Assembly (NCBI RefSeq): GCF_019599145.1
Contig: NZ_CP080647.1
Coordinates: forward strand, 9,610,001-9,674,000
From: Streptomyces akebiae
Lineage (GTDB): Bacteria > Actinomycetota > Actinomycetes > Streptomycetales > Streptomycetaceae
Length of the DNA stretch: 64,000 nucleotides
Reading direction: 5' to 3'
Numbering within the stretch: position 1 is the first letter of the stretch; every line of letters begins with the position of its first letter. A model generated the notes under the pieces. That model saw nothing but the letters and a program-made list of their open reading frames with translations, was not told where the DNA came from and did no database searches. The translations under genes were made by a program, and so were the position numbers. Shown here piece after piece: positions 47,132 to 55,777 of this stretch.

Positions 47132-47805
47132 CCGGCCTCCCGTCCGCCGCCGGCGGAGCGCGGCCGCCTGAGCAGACCGGCACGCTCGGCCAGCAGCGCC
47201 GCCTGCACCCGGCTGCCCACCTCCAACTTGGTGAGGAGCGCGCTCACATGGTCCTTGACCGTGCCGGTGCTCAGGTGCATCCGGTCACCGATGTCGGTGT
47301 TGGACAGCCCCTCCGTGATGAGGACCAGGACGTCCCGCTCACGTTCGGTCAGCCGGTCCACGAGCCGGACGGCGGCCTCCCGGGGCCCGTTGTCCAGGTA
47401 CCCGTCGACCACGGTCCGGGTCACCCGGGACGACAGGACGACCCCGCCGGCCGCCAATGTCCGTACGAGATAGGGCAGTTGCTCCGGGTCCGTGTCCTTG
47501 AGGAGGAAGCCCGCGGCTCCCGAGCGGAGAGCGGCCGCCACGTACTCGTCCATGTCGAAGGTGGTGAGCATGGCCACCACCGGCGGGCGGGCCAGTCTCC
47601 TCAGTTCGGCGAGGACCGTGAGCCCGTCCACATCGGGCATACGGATGTCCAGCAGGACGACCTCGGGGCGCAGCTCCCGTACGGTGTGGACGGCCCGGCC
47701 ACCGGGGACCGCCGCGACCACGTCGATGTCGTCCGCGGAGTTGAGGATGTGCTCGAAGCCCGTACGGATCAGGGCTTCGTCGTCGACCACCAGTACCCGG
47801 ATCAC
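47128..47805 (-). CDS. LuxR/NarL-family response regulator 2
   Basis: Protein of 225 residues. The receiver has Asp53 in VVLLDIRMPDVDG with LTTFDMDEY and FLLKDTDPEQL; the LuxR HTH (about 148-205) reads LTERERDVLVLITEGLSNTD and STGTVKDHVSALLTKLEV. Cognate kinase is encoded immediately downstream with a 4-bp overlap. A 192-nt divergent region separates it from the DUF418-type gene. Confidence 0.9.
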   Translation of the reverse strand: MIRVLVVDDEALIRTGFEHILNSADDIDVVAAVPGGRAVHTVRELRPEVVLLDIRMPDVDGLTVLAELRRLARPPVVAMLTTFDMDEYVAAALRSGAAGFLLKDTDPEQLPYLVRTLAAGGVVLSSRVTRTVVDGYLDNGPREAAVRLVDRLTERERDVLVLITEGLSNTDIGDRMHLSTGTVKDHVSALLTKLEVGSRVQAALLAERAGLLRRPRSAGGGREAG

Positions 47806-47997
47806 CCGTGCCCCGCTCGTCGTCGGACCACCACTGGACTTCTGCTGGAACCGCTACGACGTCCGAAGTCGCCGCCTGGTTCCCATTCCTCCCCATTTCC
47901 GGTCACCTGGCGGGGGTGGCTCCGGCTGGTCGGCGGGAGAACGTCCAGCCACCCGCCGGATGGAGACGCGCCCCTCGCGCCCCCGACGCTGAAGGCC

Positions 47998-49314
47998 ATG
48001 ACTCCAGACACGTCGTCGGACCTGTCGTCCAAGCCGGTCGCCGCACCCTTTCCCGCCTCCGCCTCCGCCTCCGCCTCCGCCTCCGCCTCTGCCTCTGCCT
48101 CTGCCTCTGCCCCTGTCCCCGCCTCGCCCCCCACAGCCGTCGGAGTCTCCGCGAGGCCGTCCACCGGGCGGCTGGTCGGCATCGATCTGGCCCGTGGACT
48201 CGCGGTCTTCGGTATGTATGCCGCGCACGTCGGCCCGGACCCGGCCGACGGCGGGCCGCTGGGCTTCGTGATGGAACTGGCACGGGGCCGCTCCTCCGCG
48301 CTGTTCGCGCTGCTCGCCGGTTTCACCCTCGTCCTGATCACCGGGCGCCCGCACCCGCGCACCGGGCGCGCCGGACGCCAGGCGGTCGTCCGGATGGTCA
48401 TCCGTTCCCTCGTCCTGATCGTCCTCGGGTTCGCCCTGACCTCCCTCGACACCGACGTCGACGTGATCCTCGCCTTCTACGGGCTGACCTTCCTGGCCGT
48501 CCTCCCCCTCCACCGCCTGCGTGCCCGGACGCTCGCGCTCCTCGCCGCCGTGGGCGCGCTCGTCATGCCCCAACTCCTCCACGTGACACGGCTGTCGATC
48601 GAGGAGGGCGACTGGGCGGACGCGATCGTCGCCGCCGATCCGCTGGCCCGGATCAGCGACACCGACGGCTTCATGGAGCTGCTGTTCACGGGCGAGTACC
48701 CGGTGCTCACCTGGATGTCGTTCATGCTGGCCGGGATGGCGGTGGCCCGACTCGACCTCACCAGGAACACCGTCCGCGCCCGACTGGCGTGCACGGGCGG
48801 CGCGTCGGCCCTGCTCGGCTACGGCGGTTCCTGGCTGGCACTGCGACTCGTCCCCCACGCGCGGGCCACCGTCGCCGCCGCCACGGACGGCGACTCGGCC
48901 GCGTCCGCCTGGTGGTCCGACACCGTCGGCTACCTCGTCGACGACACCCCGGCGGCCTGGCTCCTGGTGGGCGCGCCGCACAGCCAGACGACCTTCTCCA
49001 TCCTCGGCAACACCGGTGTCGCGCTGCTCGTCCTGGTGCTGTGTGTGACGGTCATGGACCGACTGCCGCGCTGCGCGCGCCTCGCCACGCCCGTGTGCGC
49101 CGTCGGAATGACGGCCCTGACGGCGTACGTCCTGCACATCCTCGCCGTCCGGGAGTTCGGCATGGAGGAGGAGACCGGCCCGGCCCTCTTCGACCTCCTC
49201 GCGTACACGTCGCTCGCCCTGCTGCTCGCCACCGCCTGGACCCGCCGATTCCGCCGCGGACCGCTGGAGCAGCTGCTCCACGTCAGTACGCTCCCGGCCC
49301 GCCACGTGAAGTGA
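47998..49314 (+). CDS. DUF418/acyltransferase-like polytopic membrane protein
   Basis: Protein of 438 residues. After a hydrophilic tail with nine Ala-Ser dipeptides (about 20-38) comes GRLVGIDLARGLAVFGMYAA, the HGSNAT/DUF1624-type first helix, then about nine further helices ending in a DUF418-like C-terminus (LTAYVLHILAVREFGMEEE). Function unknown; relatives may transfer acyl groups across the membrane. A truncated copy of its first domain lies at 33691-33894. ATG 47998 is the first good start. Confidence 0.72.
   Translation: MTPDTSSDLSSKPVAAPFPASASASASASASASASASAPVPASPPTAVGVSARPSTGRLVGIDLARGLAVFGMYAAHVGPDPADGGPLGFVMELARGRSSALFALLAGFTLVLITGRPHPRTGRAGRQAVVRMVIRSLVLIVLGFALTSLDTDVDVILAFYGLTFLAVLPLHRLRARTLALLAAVGALVMPQLLHVTRLSIEEGDWADAIVAADPLARISDTDGFMELLFTGEYPVLTWMSFMLAGMAVARLDLTRNTVRARLACTGGASALLGYGGSWLALRLVPHARATVAAATDGDSAASAWWSDTVGYLVDDTPAAWLLVGAPHSQTTFSILGNTGVALLVLVLCVTVMDRLPRCARLATPVCAVGMTALTAYVLHILAVREFGMEEETGPALFDLLAYTSLALLLATAWTRRFRRGPLEQLLHVSTLPARHVK
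48055..48108. repeat. Hexanucleotide repeat encoding an Ala-Ser tail
   Basis: Five GCCTCC units then four GCCTCT units, in frame, giving nine Ala-Ser dipeptides near the N-terminus of the DUF418-type protein. Length changes would keep the frame, so it cannot act as an on/off switch. Confidence 0.8.
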
Positions 49315-49491
49315 CACGGATCGGGCGACGCCCGGGCGAACTTCGGCCAAACCGCGGCCGTACCACCACGTCGGCATGGACAGCTCACGTCCGTCTGCGC
49401 GCAAGCTTCTCTCCGCACCATCGACATGGCCCCGCCCACGACATGACCGCGCCCATCGACGGCAGTCACGACGGTAAGGAAGCGAACGCCT

Positions 49492-50808
49492 GTGAGAACG
49501 CCCCGCACTGCTCGAAGAGTCGCCCTGCTCGCCTCGGGAACCGCGCTGACCACGTTCCTCGCGGCCGCCCCCGCGGGAGCGGGCACGGCCGCCCTTCCGA
49601 CGGTGACCGCGACGAGCGAGTCGGCCGCGCTGTACGACGACGAGGCCGGCGCCGACTCCGACGCCGACGACCCGGCGATCTGGCGGAACCCCGCAGACCC
49701 GGACCGCAGCCTCGTCGTCGCCACCGCGAAGGAGGGCGGCCTGCGCGTCTACGACCTGGACGCCCGCCTCGTGCAGTCCCTGGCCGCGCCGAAGCCGCCG
49801 ACGCAGGACGACGCCCCGGGCCGCTACAACAACGTCGACCTCGTCACCGGCCTGCGGACCTCCGCGGGCCGGGCCGATGTGGCCGTGGTCAGCGACCGGG
49901 GCAACGACCGGCTGCGGATCTACCGCATCGACCCCGACCGCCCGAACGGCCCGCTGACCGACGTCACCGACCCGGCCGCCGCCCCCGTGTTCTCCGCCGA
50001 CCAGGCCGAGATCAACGACCAGCGCACCGCCTACGGCCTCGCCACCTGGACGGACAGGGCCACCGGCCGGTCCTACGCCCTGGTCAGCCGGCGCGAACGC
50101 ACCCGTCTCGCGCTGCTCGAACTCCTCCCGGCGGCGAACGGCACGGTCGGCTACCGCGCGATCCGCACCCTCGACCTGCCCGCCTCCTTCCGGCTGCCCG
50201 ACGGCACCCGATGGAGCCCCTGCGGCGAACCCGGTGAACTCCCGCAGGTCGAGGGGATGGTCGTCGATCCCGCCACCGGCACCCTCTACGCCGGACAGGA
50301 GGACGTCGGCATCTGGCGCCTGCGCGCCGACCTCACCGGAAAGCCCGTCCTGGTCGACAGGACCAGGGAGTACGGCGTCCCCGGCACCTACGACGAGGAG
50401 ACCGAGGAGTGCGTGCCCGGTGCCGACCCCGGCTACGGCGGGAAGCGGCTGTCGGCCGACGTCGAGGGACTGACGCTCTATCAGGAACGGGACGGCGACG
50501 GCTACTTGCTCGCCTCCAGCCAGGGCGACAACACCTTCGCCCTGTACGACCGTGAGGTGAGCGAGGGCAACGAGTACGAGGGCGGATTCCGCGTCGGGCC
50601 CGCGTCGGACACCCTCGACGGAGTGGAGGAGTGCGACGGCGCGGCCGTCCTCAACGCCCCGCTGGGCAGCCGCTACCCGCGCGGCCTGCTCGTCGTCCAG
50701 GACGGCCACGAGACCCCGGAGGTCCCGGACGGCGAGGGGGGCACGCGCACGGGCACCGGCTTCAAGTTCGTCGACCTCGGCGAGCTGGCGGACGCCACCG
50801 ACCTGTAG
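49492..50808 (+). CDS. Secreted beta-propeller phytase
   Basis: Protein of 438 residues with a signal peptide (about 1-30, ending AGAGTA) and a six-bladed propeller. Family motifs are DADDPAIWRNPADP (Ca-binding, about 57), KEGGLRVYDLDA, RYNNVDLVTGL (about 120) and SADVEGLTLYQERDGDGYLL. These enzymes release phosphate from phytate outside the cell and need calcium. GTG 49492 has GGAAG upstream. The 177-nt upstream region shows no recognisable PhoP box to my eye. Confidence 0.85.
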   Translation: MRTPRTARRVALLASGTALTTFLAAAPAGAGTAALPTVTATSESAALYDDEAGADSDADDPAIWRNPADPDRSLVVATAKEGGLRVYDLDARLVQSLAAPKPPTQDDAPGRYNNVDLVTGLRTSAGRADVAVVSDRGNDRLRIYRIDPDRPNGPLTDVTDPAAAPVFSADQAEINDQRTAYGLATWTDRATGRSYALVSRRERTRLALLELLPAANGTVGYRAIRTLDLPASFRLPDGTRWSPCGEPGELPQVEGMVVDPATGTLYAGQEDVGIWRLRADLTGKPVLVDRTREYGVPGTYDEETEECVPGADPGYGGKRLSADVEGLTLYQERDGDGYLLASSQGDNTFALYDREVSEGNEYEGGFRVGPASDTLDGVEECDGAAVLNAPLGSRYPRGLLVVQDGHETPEVPDGEGGTRTGTGFKFVDLGELADATDL

Positions 50809-50813
50809 GGCGC

Positions 50814-51518
50814 TCAGCCCTCGGCCGCGCCGAGGGGATCCTCCTCGACGAGCCCGTTCGCCATCCACTGCTCCACGGCGGCGACATGGACCGTCGCCGC
50901 CGACACCGCCAGGGCGGCGTCGTGGGCCCGCAGGGCGCGGAGGATCTCCTCGTGCTCGCGGTGGGCGTGCTCCACGGCCCGCTCGGTGCGGGTGCCCCGG
51001 ACGATCCGGGCCCGCTGGGTGCGGGTGGAGAGCACCCGCAGCAGCATCGACAGCACCGGGTTGCCCACCGCCTGCACGATCCGCAGGTGGAACGCGATGT
51101 CGTGGCCGACGAACTCCTCGACCGTCGCGGCCGCCCGCGACCGTTCCAGGATCACGCCCAGCTCGTCGAGGTCCTCGGCGGTGAGCAGGGCTGCGGCCGC
51201 ACCGGTCGCCTGGGGTTCCAGCAGCCGCCGTACCTGGAGCAGTTGCAGCGCCGTCTGCCCCTGGGAGACGTCCGAGGCGAACGAGAGCGACTCCAGCAGC
51301 AGATGCGGCTCCAGGCTCGACACGTAGGTGCCGTCGCCCTGCCGGGTGACCAGGATCCGCATCGCGGTCAGCGCCCGTACCGCCTCCCGCAGCGAACTGC
51401 GGGACAGGCCGAGCTGGGCGGCGAGGATCTCCTCCTTGGGAAGGCGGGAGCCCGGCGCCAGCTCGCCGGCCACGATCATCGCCTTGATCTTGTCCATCGC
51501 CTCGTCCGTGAGTGCCAC
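50814..51518 (-). CDS. FCD-type GntR regulator of the fucose locus
   Basis: Protein of 234 residues with a winged helix (about 1-70; GSRLPKEEILAAQLGLSRSS and LREAVRAL) and an FCD domain (about 85-215) containing the metal-binding His pattern HDIAFHLRIVQAVGNP. It is the last gene of the leftward ABC-transporter operon (22-nt gap from the permease). It most likely binds the three 15-bp sites at 55503, 55675 and 55733 and is released by a pathway intermediate such as L-fuconate or its keto-deoxy derivative (inference). Confidence 0.82.
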   Translation of the reverse strand: MALTDEAMDKIKAMIVAGELAPGSRLPKEEILAAQLGLSRSSLREAVRALTAMRILVTRQGDGTYVSSLEPHLLLESLSFASDVSQGQTALQLLQVRRLLEPQATGAAAALLTAEDLDELGVILERSRAAATVEEFVGHDIAFHLRIVQAVGNPVLSMLLRVLSTRTQRARIVRGTRTERAVEHAHREHEEILRALRAHDAALAVSAATVHVAAVEQWMANGLVEEDPLGAAEG

Positions 51519-51540
51519 GAGGTGCCTCCCTGTAGCGGGG

Positions 51541-52581
51541 CTACTCCTGCTTCTCGCCCGAGGCGAAGCGGGAGATGATCAGTGCGACGATGATGATCGC
51601 GCCGTTGAGGAACTGGTTCCACAGCGGCGGCACCCCCGCCAACGTCATCACGTTCACGACGAGTTGCAGCGTCAGCACACCGGTGAGCGCGCCGAACACC
51701 GAGCCCTTGCCGCCGTTGAGGCTCACTCCGCCGATGACGGTCGCCGCGAAGACCTGGAAGATCCAGCCGCTGCCCTGGGTGGCGGAGATCGAGCCGTAGT
51801 GGCCGCTGTAGAGGATGCCGGCGAACGCGGCCAGCACACTGCCGAGGATCAGCACCGCCCACACGATCCGGTCCACCCGGATGCCGGCGGTACGGGCCGC
51901 CTCGGCGTTGCCGCCGATCGCGTACAGCGCCCGTCCGTGCCGCAGCCAGGCCAGCGCGCTGCCCCCGAGGGCGAAGAGGACCACGCAGATCCAGATGGCG
52001 GCCGGTACCCCCAGCCACGACGCCTTGCCGAGGTAGGTGAAGGAGGACGGCAGCTCCACGATGGACTGCCCCTCCGAGAGGGCGACCTGGAGGCCGCGCA
52101 GCATGGTCAGCATGCCGAGGGTGACGATGAACCCGTTGAGGCGCAGCTTCAGGATCAGGAAGCCGTTGACGGCGCCGATCACGACGCCCACCAGCAGACA
52201 GAGCGGTACGGCCGTCCACTCGGGCAGCAGCCCGAGCCCGGTGAACCGGGCACCGCTGGTCGGCAGCACCAGCCAGACCGCGATGACGGGCGCCACGCCG
52301 ATCGTGGACTCCAGGGACAGGTCCATCCGGCCGCAGATCAGGATCAGCGCGGTGGCCAGCACCAGCAGGCTCAGCTCGGTGGACTGCTGGGCCACACCGA
52401 TGAGGTTGTCGGCGGTCAGGAAGGCCGGCGAGACGATGAACCCGATCAGGCCGAGCACGAGGATGGCCGGGACCAGGGACAGCTCACGGAAGCGACCGAG
52501 GCCGAGCCCGCGGCGGGTGTCTCCGGTGGTCTCCCGCGCCACGCTCGTGGCGGGCTCGGTGACATCAGTGGTGGCGGACAT
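51541..52581 (-). CDS. Sugar ABC transporter permease (RbsC-like)
   Basis: Membrane subunit of 346 residues with about nine to ten helices. Family landmarks include ALILICGRMDLSLESTIGVA (about 78) and ALYAIGGNAEAARTAGIRVD, as in ribose/xylose-type permeases. It starts 2 nt after the ATPase gene and forms the membrane pore with it. The N-terminal 30 residues are hydrophilic. Confidence 0.88.
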   Translation of the reverse strand: MSATTDVTEPATSVARETTGDTRRGLGLGRFRELSLVPAILVLGLIGFIVSPAFLTADNLIGVAQQSTELSLLVLATALILICGRMDLSLESTIGVAPVIAVWLVLPTSGARFTGLGLLPEWTAVPLCLLVGVVIGAVNGFLILKLRLNGFIVTLGMLTMLRGLQVALSEGQSIVELPSSFTYLGKASWLGVPAAIWICVVLFALGGSALAWLRHGRALYAIGGNAEAARTAGIRVDRIVWAVLILGSVLAAFAGILYSGHYGSISATQGSGWIFQVFAATVIGGVSLNGGKGSVFGALTGVLTLQLVVNVMTLAGVPPLWNQFLNGAIIIVALIISRFASGEKQE

Positions 52582-52583
52582 GA

Positions 52584-54209
52584 CTACCTTCCGTGCTCTT
52601 CGGTGGTGTCAGACGTGGGATCGGCGGAGGCGTGGGCGCCGGAGTTCTCGGCGCGGTCGGCCACGCCCTCCATGGCGGCGACCACGTGCTCGTCCTTCCA
52701 GCCGCGGTCGAACTCGGCGACCGCCCGCCCGTGGAACATCACCACGAGCCGGTCGCACACCTTCAGGTCGTCCAGCTCGTCGGAGACGATCAGCGCGGCC
52801 TTCCCGCCGTCGGCGATCTGCCGGATCCGGCGCAGCAGGAACTCCTTGGACCTGACGTCCACCCCGTTGGTGGGGCGGATGGCCACCAGCACCTGGGGAT
52901 CGGTGGCCAGGGCGCGGGCGACGACGACCTTCTGCTGGTTGCCGCCGGAGAGCTCCGACACGGGTGTGGAACCGCCCGGGGTCTTGATGTCGAGGTCGCG
53001 GATCATGCGCCGGGCGAAGCTTCTGGTCCGGGCGGGCAACACGGTGCCGTACGGGCCGAGCTGGTCGGTGACGGTGAGCGTCGCGTTCTCGGCCACGCTG
53101 CGGTTGTTCACCAGGCCCTGGAGGTGGCGGTCCTCCGGGACGAGCCCGACACCGACGGCGAGCGCCGACGGTACGCTGCCGCCGCGCACCCGCCGGCCAC
53201 CGACCGAGATCGTGCCCTGCTCGGGGCGGTGCAGCCCGGCGACGGTCTCACCCACCCGCACATTGCCGCTGGCCGCCGCACCGGCGAGGCCGACGACCTC
53301 ACCCGCCCGCACCGTGAGCGACAGGTCCTCGCAGGCGCCGGGCAGGGTGAGGTGCTCGACCGTGAGGAGTTCCGGGGCGTCGGACCGTACCGGGGGCCGG
53401 TTCTCGACGGTTTCCGCCGCCGTGACCGTGCTCTCCCCGGTCATGGCCTCCACCAGCGCCCGGTGGCCGAGTTCGGCAACGGGCGCGGTGAGGATGTGGG
53501 CGGCGTCGCGGTAGACCGTGACGGTGGTGCAGAGGTCGTACACCTCTTGCAGGTGGTGCGAGATGAAGAGGAAGGCGACGCCCTGTCGCTGGAGGTCGCG
53601 GAGCTTGTCGAAGAGGCGGTTGATGCCGCGGGCGTCGAGCTTCGCGGTCGGCTCGTCGAGGATGATGAAGCGCGCGCCGAACGACAGGGCGCGGGCGATC
53701 TCGACGAACTGCCGCTGCTCGACGGTGAGGTCCCGTGCTCGCGCGTCGGCCTTCACGTCCACGCCGTATCCGGCGAGCAACTCCTCAGCGCGGGCGCGCA
53801 GTTGCTTCCAGCGGATGGGCCGCAGCGGGCCGTCGCTCTGCCGGTTCAGGAAGAGGTTCTCGGCGACGGTCAGATCCTGGATGATCGTGGACTTCTGGTA
53901 GACGCAGGCGACCTTGGAGCGCCAGGCGTCGATGTCGCCGACGGCGGGCGCCGCCTCGCCGGAGAAGCGCAGGGTGCCGGTGTCGGCGGGGCGCAGCCCG
54001 GTGAGGATGGACACCAGCGTGGACTTGCCGGCGCCGTTGCGTCCGACCAGTGCGTGCGACTCGCCCGGCGTGATGGTGATCCGGGCGTCGCGCAGCGCGA
54101 CGGTGGCGCCGAACCTCTTGCTGATGCCGGTGGCCTCGGCCACCGGGGCGTCGTTCCCGGCGGCGGGGTGCCCGCCGCCGGTCGCCGCGGCGGTCGTGGT
54201 GTCCGCCAT
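52584..54209 (-). CDS. Sugar ABC transporter ATPase, two tandem nucleotide-binding domains
   Basis: Protein of 541 residues in the RbsA/AraG class. The first domain has Walker A GRNGAGKST and signature LTVEQRQFVEIARAL. The second has a degenerate P-loop (GLAGAASGN), as usual, and a canonical signature LSGGNQQKVVVARAL. It couples ATP hydrolysis to monosaccharide import with the permease and the lipoprotein encoded alongside. Confidence 0.9.
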   Translation of the reverse strand: MADTTTAAATGGGHPAAGNDAPVAEATGISKRFGATVALRDARITITPGESHALVGRNGAGKSTLVSILTGLRPADTGTLRFSGEAAPAVGDIDAWRSKVACVYQKSTIIQDLTVAENLFLNRQSDGPLRPIRWKQLRARAEELLAGYGVDVKADARARDLTVEQRQFVEIARALSFGARFIILDEPTAKLDARGINRLFDKLRDLQRQGVAFLFISHHLQEVYDLCTTVTVYRDAAHILTAPVAELGHRALVEAMTGESTVTAAETVENRPPVRSDAPELLTVEHLTLPGACEDLSLTVRAGEVVGLAGAAASGNVRVGETVAGLHRPEQGTISVGGRRVRGGSVPSALAVGVGLVPEDRHLQGLVNNRSVAENATLTVTDQLGPYGTVLPARTRSFARRMIRDLDIKTPGGSTPVSELSGGNQQKVVVARALATDPQVLVAIRPTNGVDVRSKEFLLRRIRQIADGGKAALIVSDELDDLKVCDRLVVMFHGRAVAEFDRGWKDEHVVAAMEGVADRAENSGAHASADPTSDTTEEHGR

Positions 54210-54260
54210 GGTGGATACCGTCCTTCGTGGGGTGGGTGCGAGGGGGGGCGGGCCAGGGAC

Positions 54261-54291
54261 CGGCGGAGGGACGGGCCGCGTCCCTCCGCCG
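54261..54291 (-). promoter_or_regulatory. Intercistronic hairpin between binding-protein and ATPase genes
   Basis: Perfect 12-bp arms (54261-54272 and 54280-54291, CGGCGGAGGGAC and its complement) with a 7-nt loop. Such hairpins after a binding-protein gene commonly raise its relative expression. Confidence 0.65.
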
Positions 54292-54309
54292 TCGTCGGCC
54301 GGTACGCGG

Positions 54310-55359
54310 CTAGCCGACGTTGTTTCCCCACAGGGCCTTGTCGTCCACGTTGTCCTTGGTCACCAGCGGTGCCGGGAGCTGGTCCTCCAGGCCGCCCGGG
54401 ATCTCGATGATCGTGGAGTCGTGATCGGTCGTGCCGGGCTCGAACGTCTTGCCCTCGGCCGCCGCCTCGGCGTAGTACAGCGCGTACTTGGCGTAGAGGT
54501 CGGCGGGCTGGGAGACCGTGGCGTCGATCTGGCCCTTGCGGATCGCCTCGAACTCCTGCGGGATGCCGTCGTTGGAGATGATCGAGATGTGGCCCTTCTG
54601 ACCGGCCGGCTTCAGCAGGCCCTTCTGCTCCAGCAGGGCCAGGGTCGGCTGGAGGAAGACGCCGCCGGCCTGCATGTAGATGCCGTTCAGGTCGGGGTGC
54701 TGGGCGAGCAGGCTCTGCAGCTTGGCGGAGGCCACGTCGCCCTTCCAGTCGGTGGGCAGCTCGAAGACCTCGATCTTCGGGAACTTCGTCTTCATGCACT
54801 CCGCGAACGCCTCGGAGCGGTCCCGCCCGTTGATGGAGTCCAGCGCGCCCTGCAACTCGGCGACCTTGCCCTTGCCGCCCAGCTGCTCGCCGAGGAACTC
54901 GCACGCCTTGGTGCCGTAGGCCCGGTTGTCGGCGCGGACGACCATGTAGACGTCGCCCTTGTCGGGGCGGGTGTCGACGCTGACCACCGGGATCTTCTTC
55001 GACGCGAGGGTGTCGAGGGTGGAGGCGATGGCCCCGGTGTCCTGCGGGGCCATGACGACGGCCTTGGCGCCCGTGTTCTGGAACACCTGCACGTTGGCGA
55101 CCAGCTTGGTGATGTCGTTCTGCGAGTTGCTGAGCGGCAGCACGTTGATGTCCTCGGACTTGATGTCCTTCTTCAGGTACTCGGCGTAGGAGTTCCAGAA
55201 GTCCGAGTCGGAGCGCGGCAGGTCGATTCCGATGGCGGGCTTGTCGCCGCCCGAGCCGGCGGACCCGGACGAGCTGTCGCGGTTGCACGCGGTGAGGAGG
55301 GTGAGGGCCGCGAGGGCGCAGGCCGCTGCGGCGGTGGAGCGGGTGCGAGCGAGCTTCAT
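54310..55359 (-). CDS. Sugar-binding lipoprotein of the ABC importer
   Basis: Periplasmic-binding-protein-type lipoprotein of 349 residues. The signal peptide ends in the lipobox LLTAC (Cys25). The ribose/galactose-binding fold follows (IGIDLPRSDSDFWNSYAEYL, NTGAKAVVMAPQDTGAIAST, IPVVSVDTRPDKGDVYMVV). First gene of the leftward importer operon; AAGGAG precedes ATG 55359. The ligand is inferred as L-fucose or a related sugar from the divergent catabolic genes. Confidence 0.87.
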   Translation of the reverse strand: MKLARTRSTAAAACALAALTLLTACNRDSSSGSAGSGGDKPAIGIDLPRSDSDFWNSYAEYLKKDIKSEDINVLPLSNSQNDITKLVANVQVFQNTGAKAVVMAPQDTGAIASTLDTLASKKIPVVSVDTRPDKGDVYMVVRADNRAYGTKACEFLGEQLGGKGKVAELQGALDSINGRDRSEAFAECMKTKFPKIEVFELPTDWKGDVASAKLQSLLAQHPDLNGIYMQAGGVFLQPTLALLEQKGLLKPAGQKGHISIISNDGIPQEFEAIRKGQIDATVSQPADLYAKYALYYAEAAAEGKTFEPGTTDHDSTIIEIPGGLEDQLPAPLVTKDNVDDKALWGNNVG

Positions 55360-55502
55360 GGCCGGGTTCTCCTTAGCCAGGACAGGGAGGCCGCCCTCCG
55401 GGCCACGCGTGCGTGGACCGACGGAGGGGAGGCATAGAGGGTCAACCGGTGAACGAGCAGCGGAGTTTGAAGGGCCACTACCTCGCTGTGGGCGGTGGAG
55501 CG

Positions 55503-55517
55503 ATTCCTCCGATGTAT
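55503..55517. promoter_or_regulatory. 15-bp operator copy 1
   Basis: ATTCCTCCGATGTAT, just downstream of the predicted start point of the leftward importer promoter, where a bound repressor would block transcription. Confidence 0.6.
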
Positions 55518-55531
55518 CTCGGACGTCGAGG

Positions 55532-55561
55532 ACGTTACGGCGGCATTGCCCGGACTGACAA
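55532..55561 (-). promoter_or_regulatory. Leftward promoter of the sugar importer operon
   Basis: Complement strand: TTGTCA (55556-55561), 18-nt spacer, TAACGT (55532-55537). Very close to the housekeeping-sigma consensus; predicted start about 55525. Confidence 0.65.
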
Positions 55562-55674
55562 GAGGTTGTCCACGAGGAATTCGACCGTGTGTGCGTGCGG
55601 CGCCCCGGTGCTCCGGTCGAGACAAAGTCGTACATGCCGGATCTATGAGCTGCGAAAAGCCTGGTGTCAGGCAA

Positions 55675-55689
55675 ATACATCCGAGGAAT
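55675..55689. promoter_or_regulatory. 15-bp operator copy 2 (inverted)
   Basis: ATACATCCGAGGAAT, the reverse complement of copy 1 with one difference, lying just upstream of the rightward -35 box. Confidence 0.6.
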
Positions 55690-55692
55690 ACG

Positions 55693-55721
55693 TTGTCAGG
55701 GCGCCGAACTGCCCCTAAAGT
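55693..55721 (+). promoter_or_regulatory. Rightward promoter of the fucose catabolic operon
   Basis: TTGTCA (55693-55698), 17-nt spacer, TAAAGT (55716-55721). Its start point (about 55728) lies between operator copies 2 and 3. Confidence 0.65.
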
Positions 55722-55732
55722 CGCGGTGCGTC

Positions 55733-55747
55733 ATTCCTCCGATGAAT
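55733..55747. promoter_or_regulatory. 15-bp operator copy 3
   Basis: ATTCCTCCGATGAAT, about 5-20 nt downstream of the predicted rightward start point and 31 nt before the first gene. It differs from copy 1 at one position. Confidence 0.6.
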
Positions 55748-55777
55748 GATCGAACCCATGGCAAGGGAGCTGCCCCA

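Larger units (their letters stand above)
55360..55777. other. Divergent control region of the fucose locus
   Basis: This 418-nt gene-free segment holds two outward promoters and three copies of a 15-bp operator, listed separately. The leftward unit encodes the importer and repressor; the rightward unit encodes the catabolic enzymes. Confidence 0.75.

Noticed and set aside
48055..48108. Hexanucleotide repeat as a phase-variation switch
   Set aside because: The unit is six bases, so changes in number keep the frame and cannot turn the gene off.
47854..50868. Leftward open frame of over 1000 codons opposite the DUF418-type and phytase genes
   Set aside because: It is antisense to two well-supported genes, has Asp/Gly/Arg/His-biased composition typical of a high-GC shadow frame, and shows no domain.
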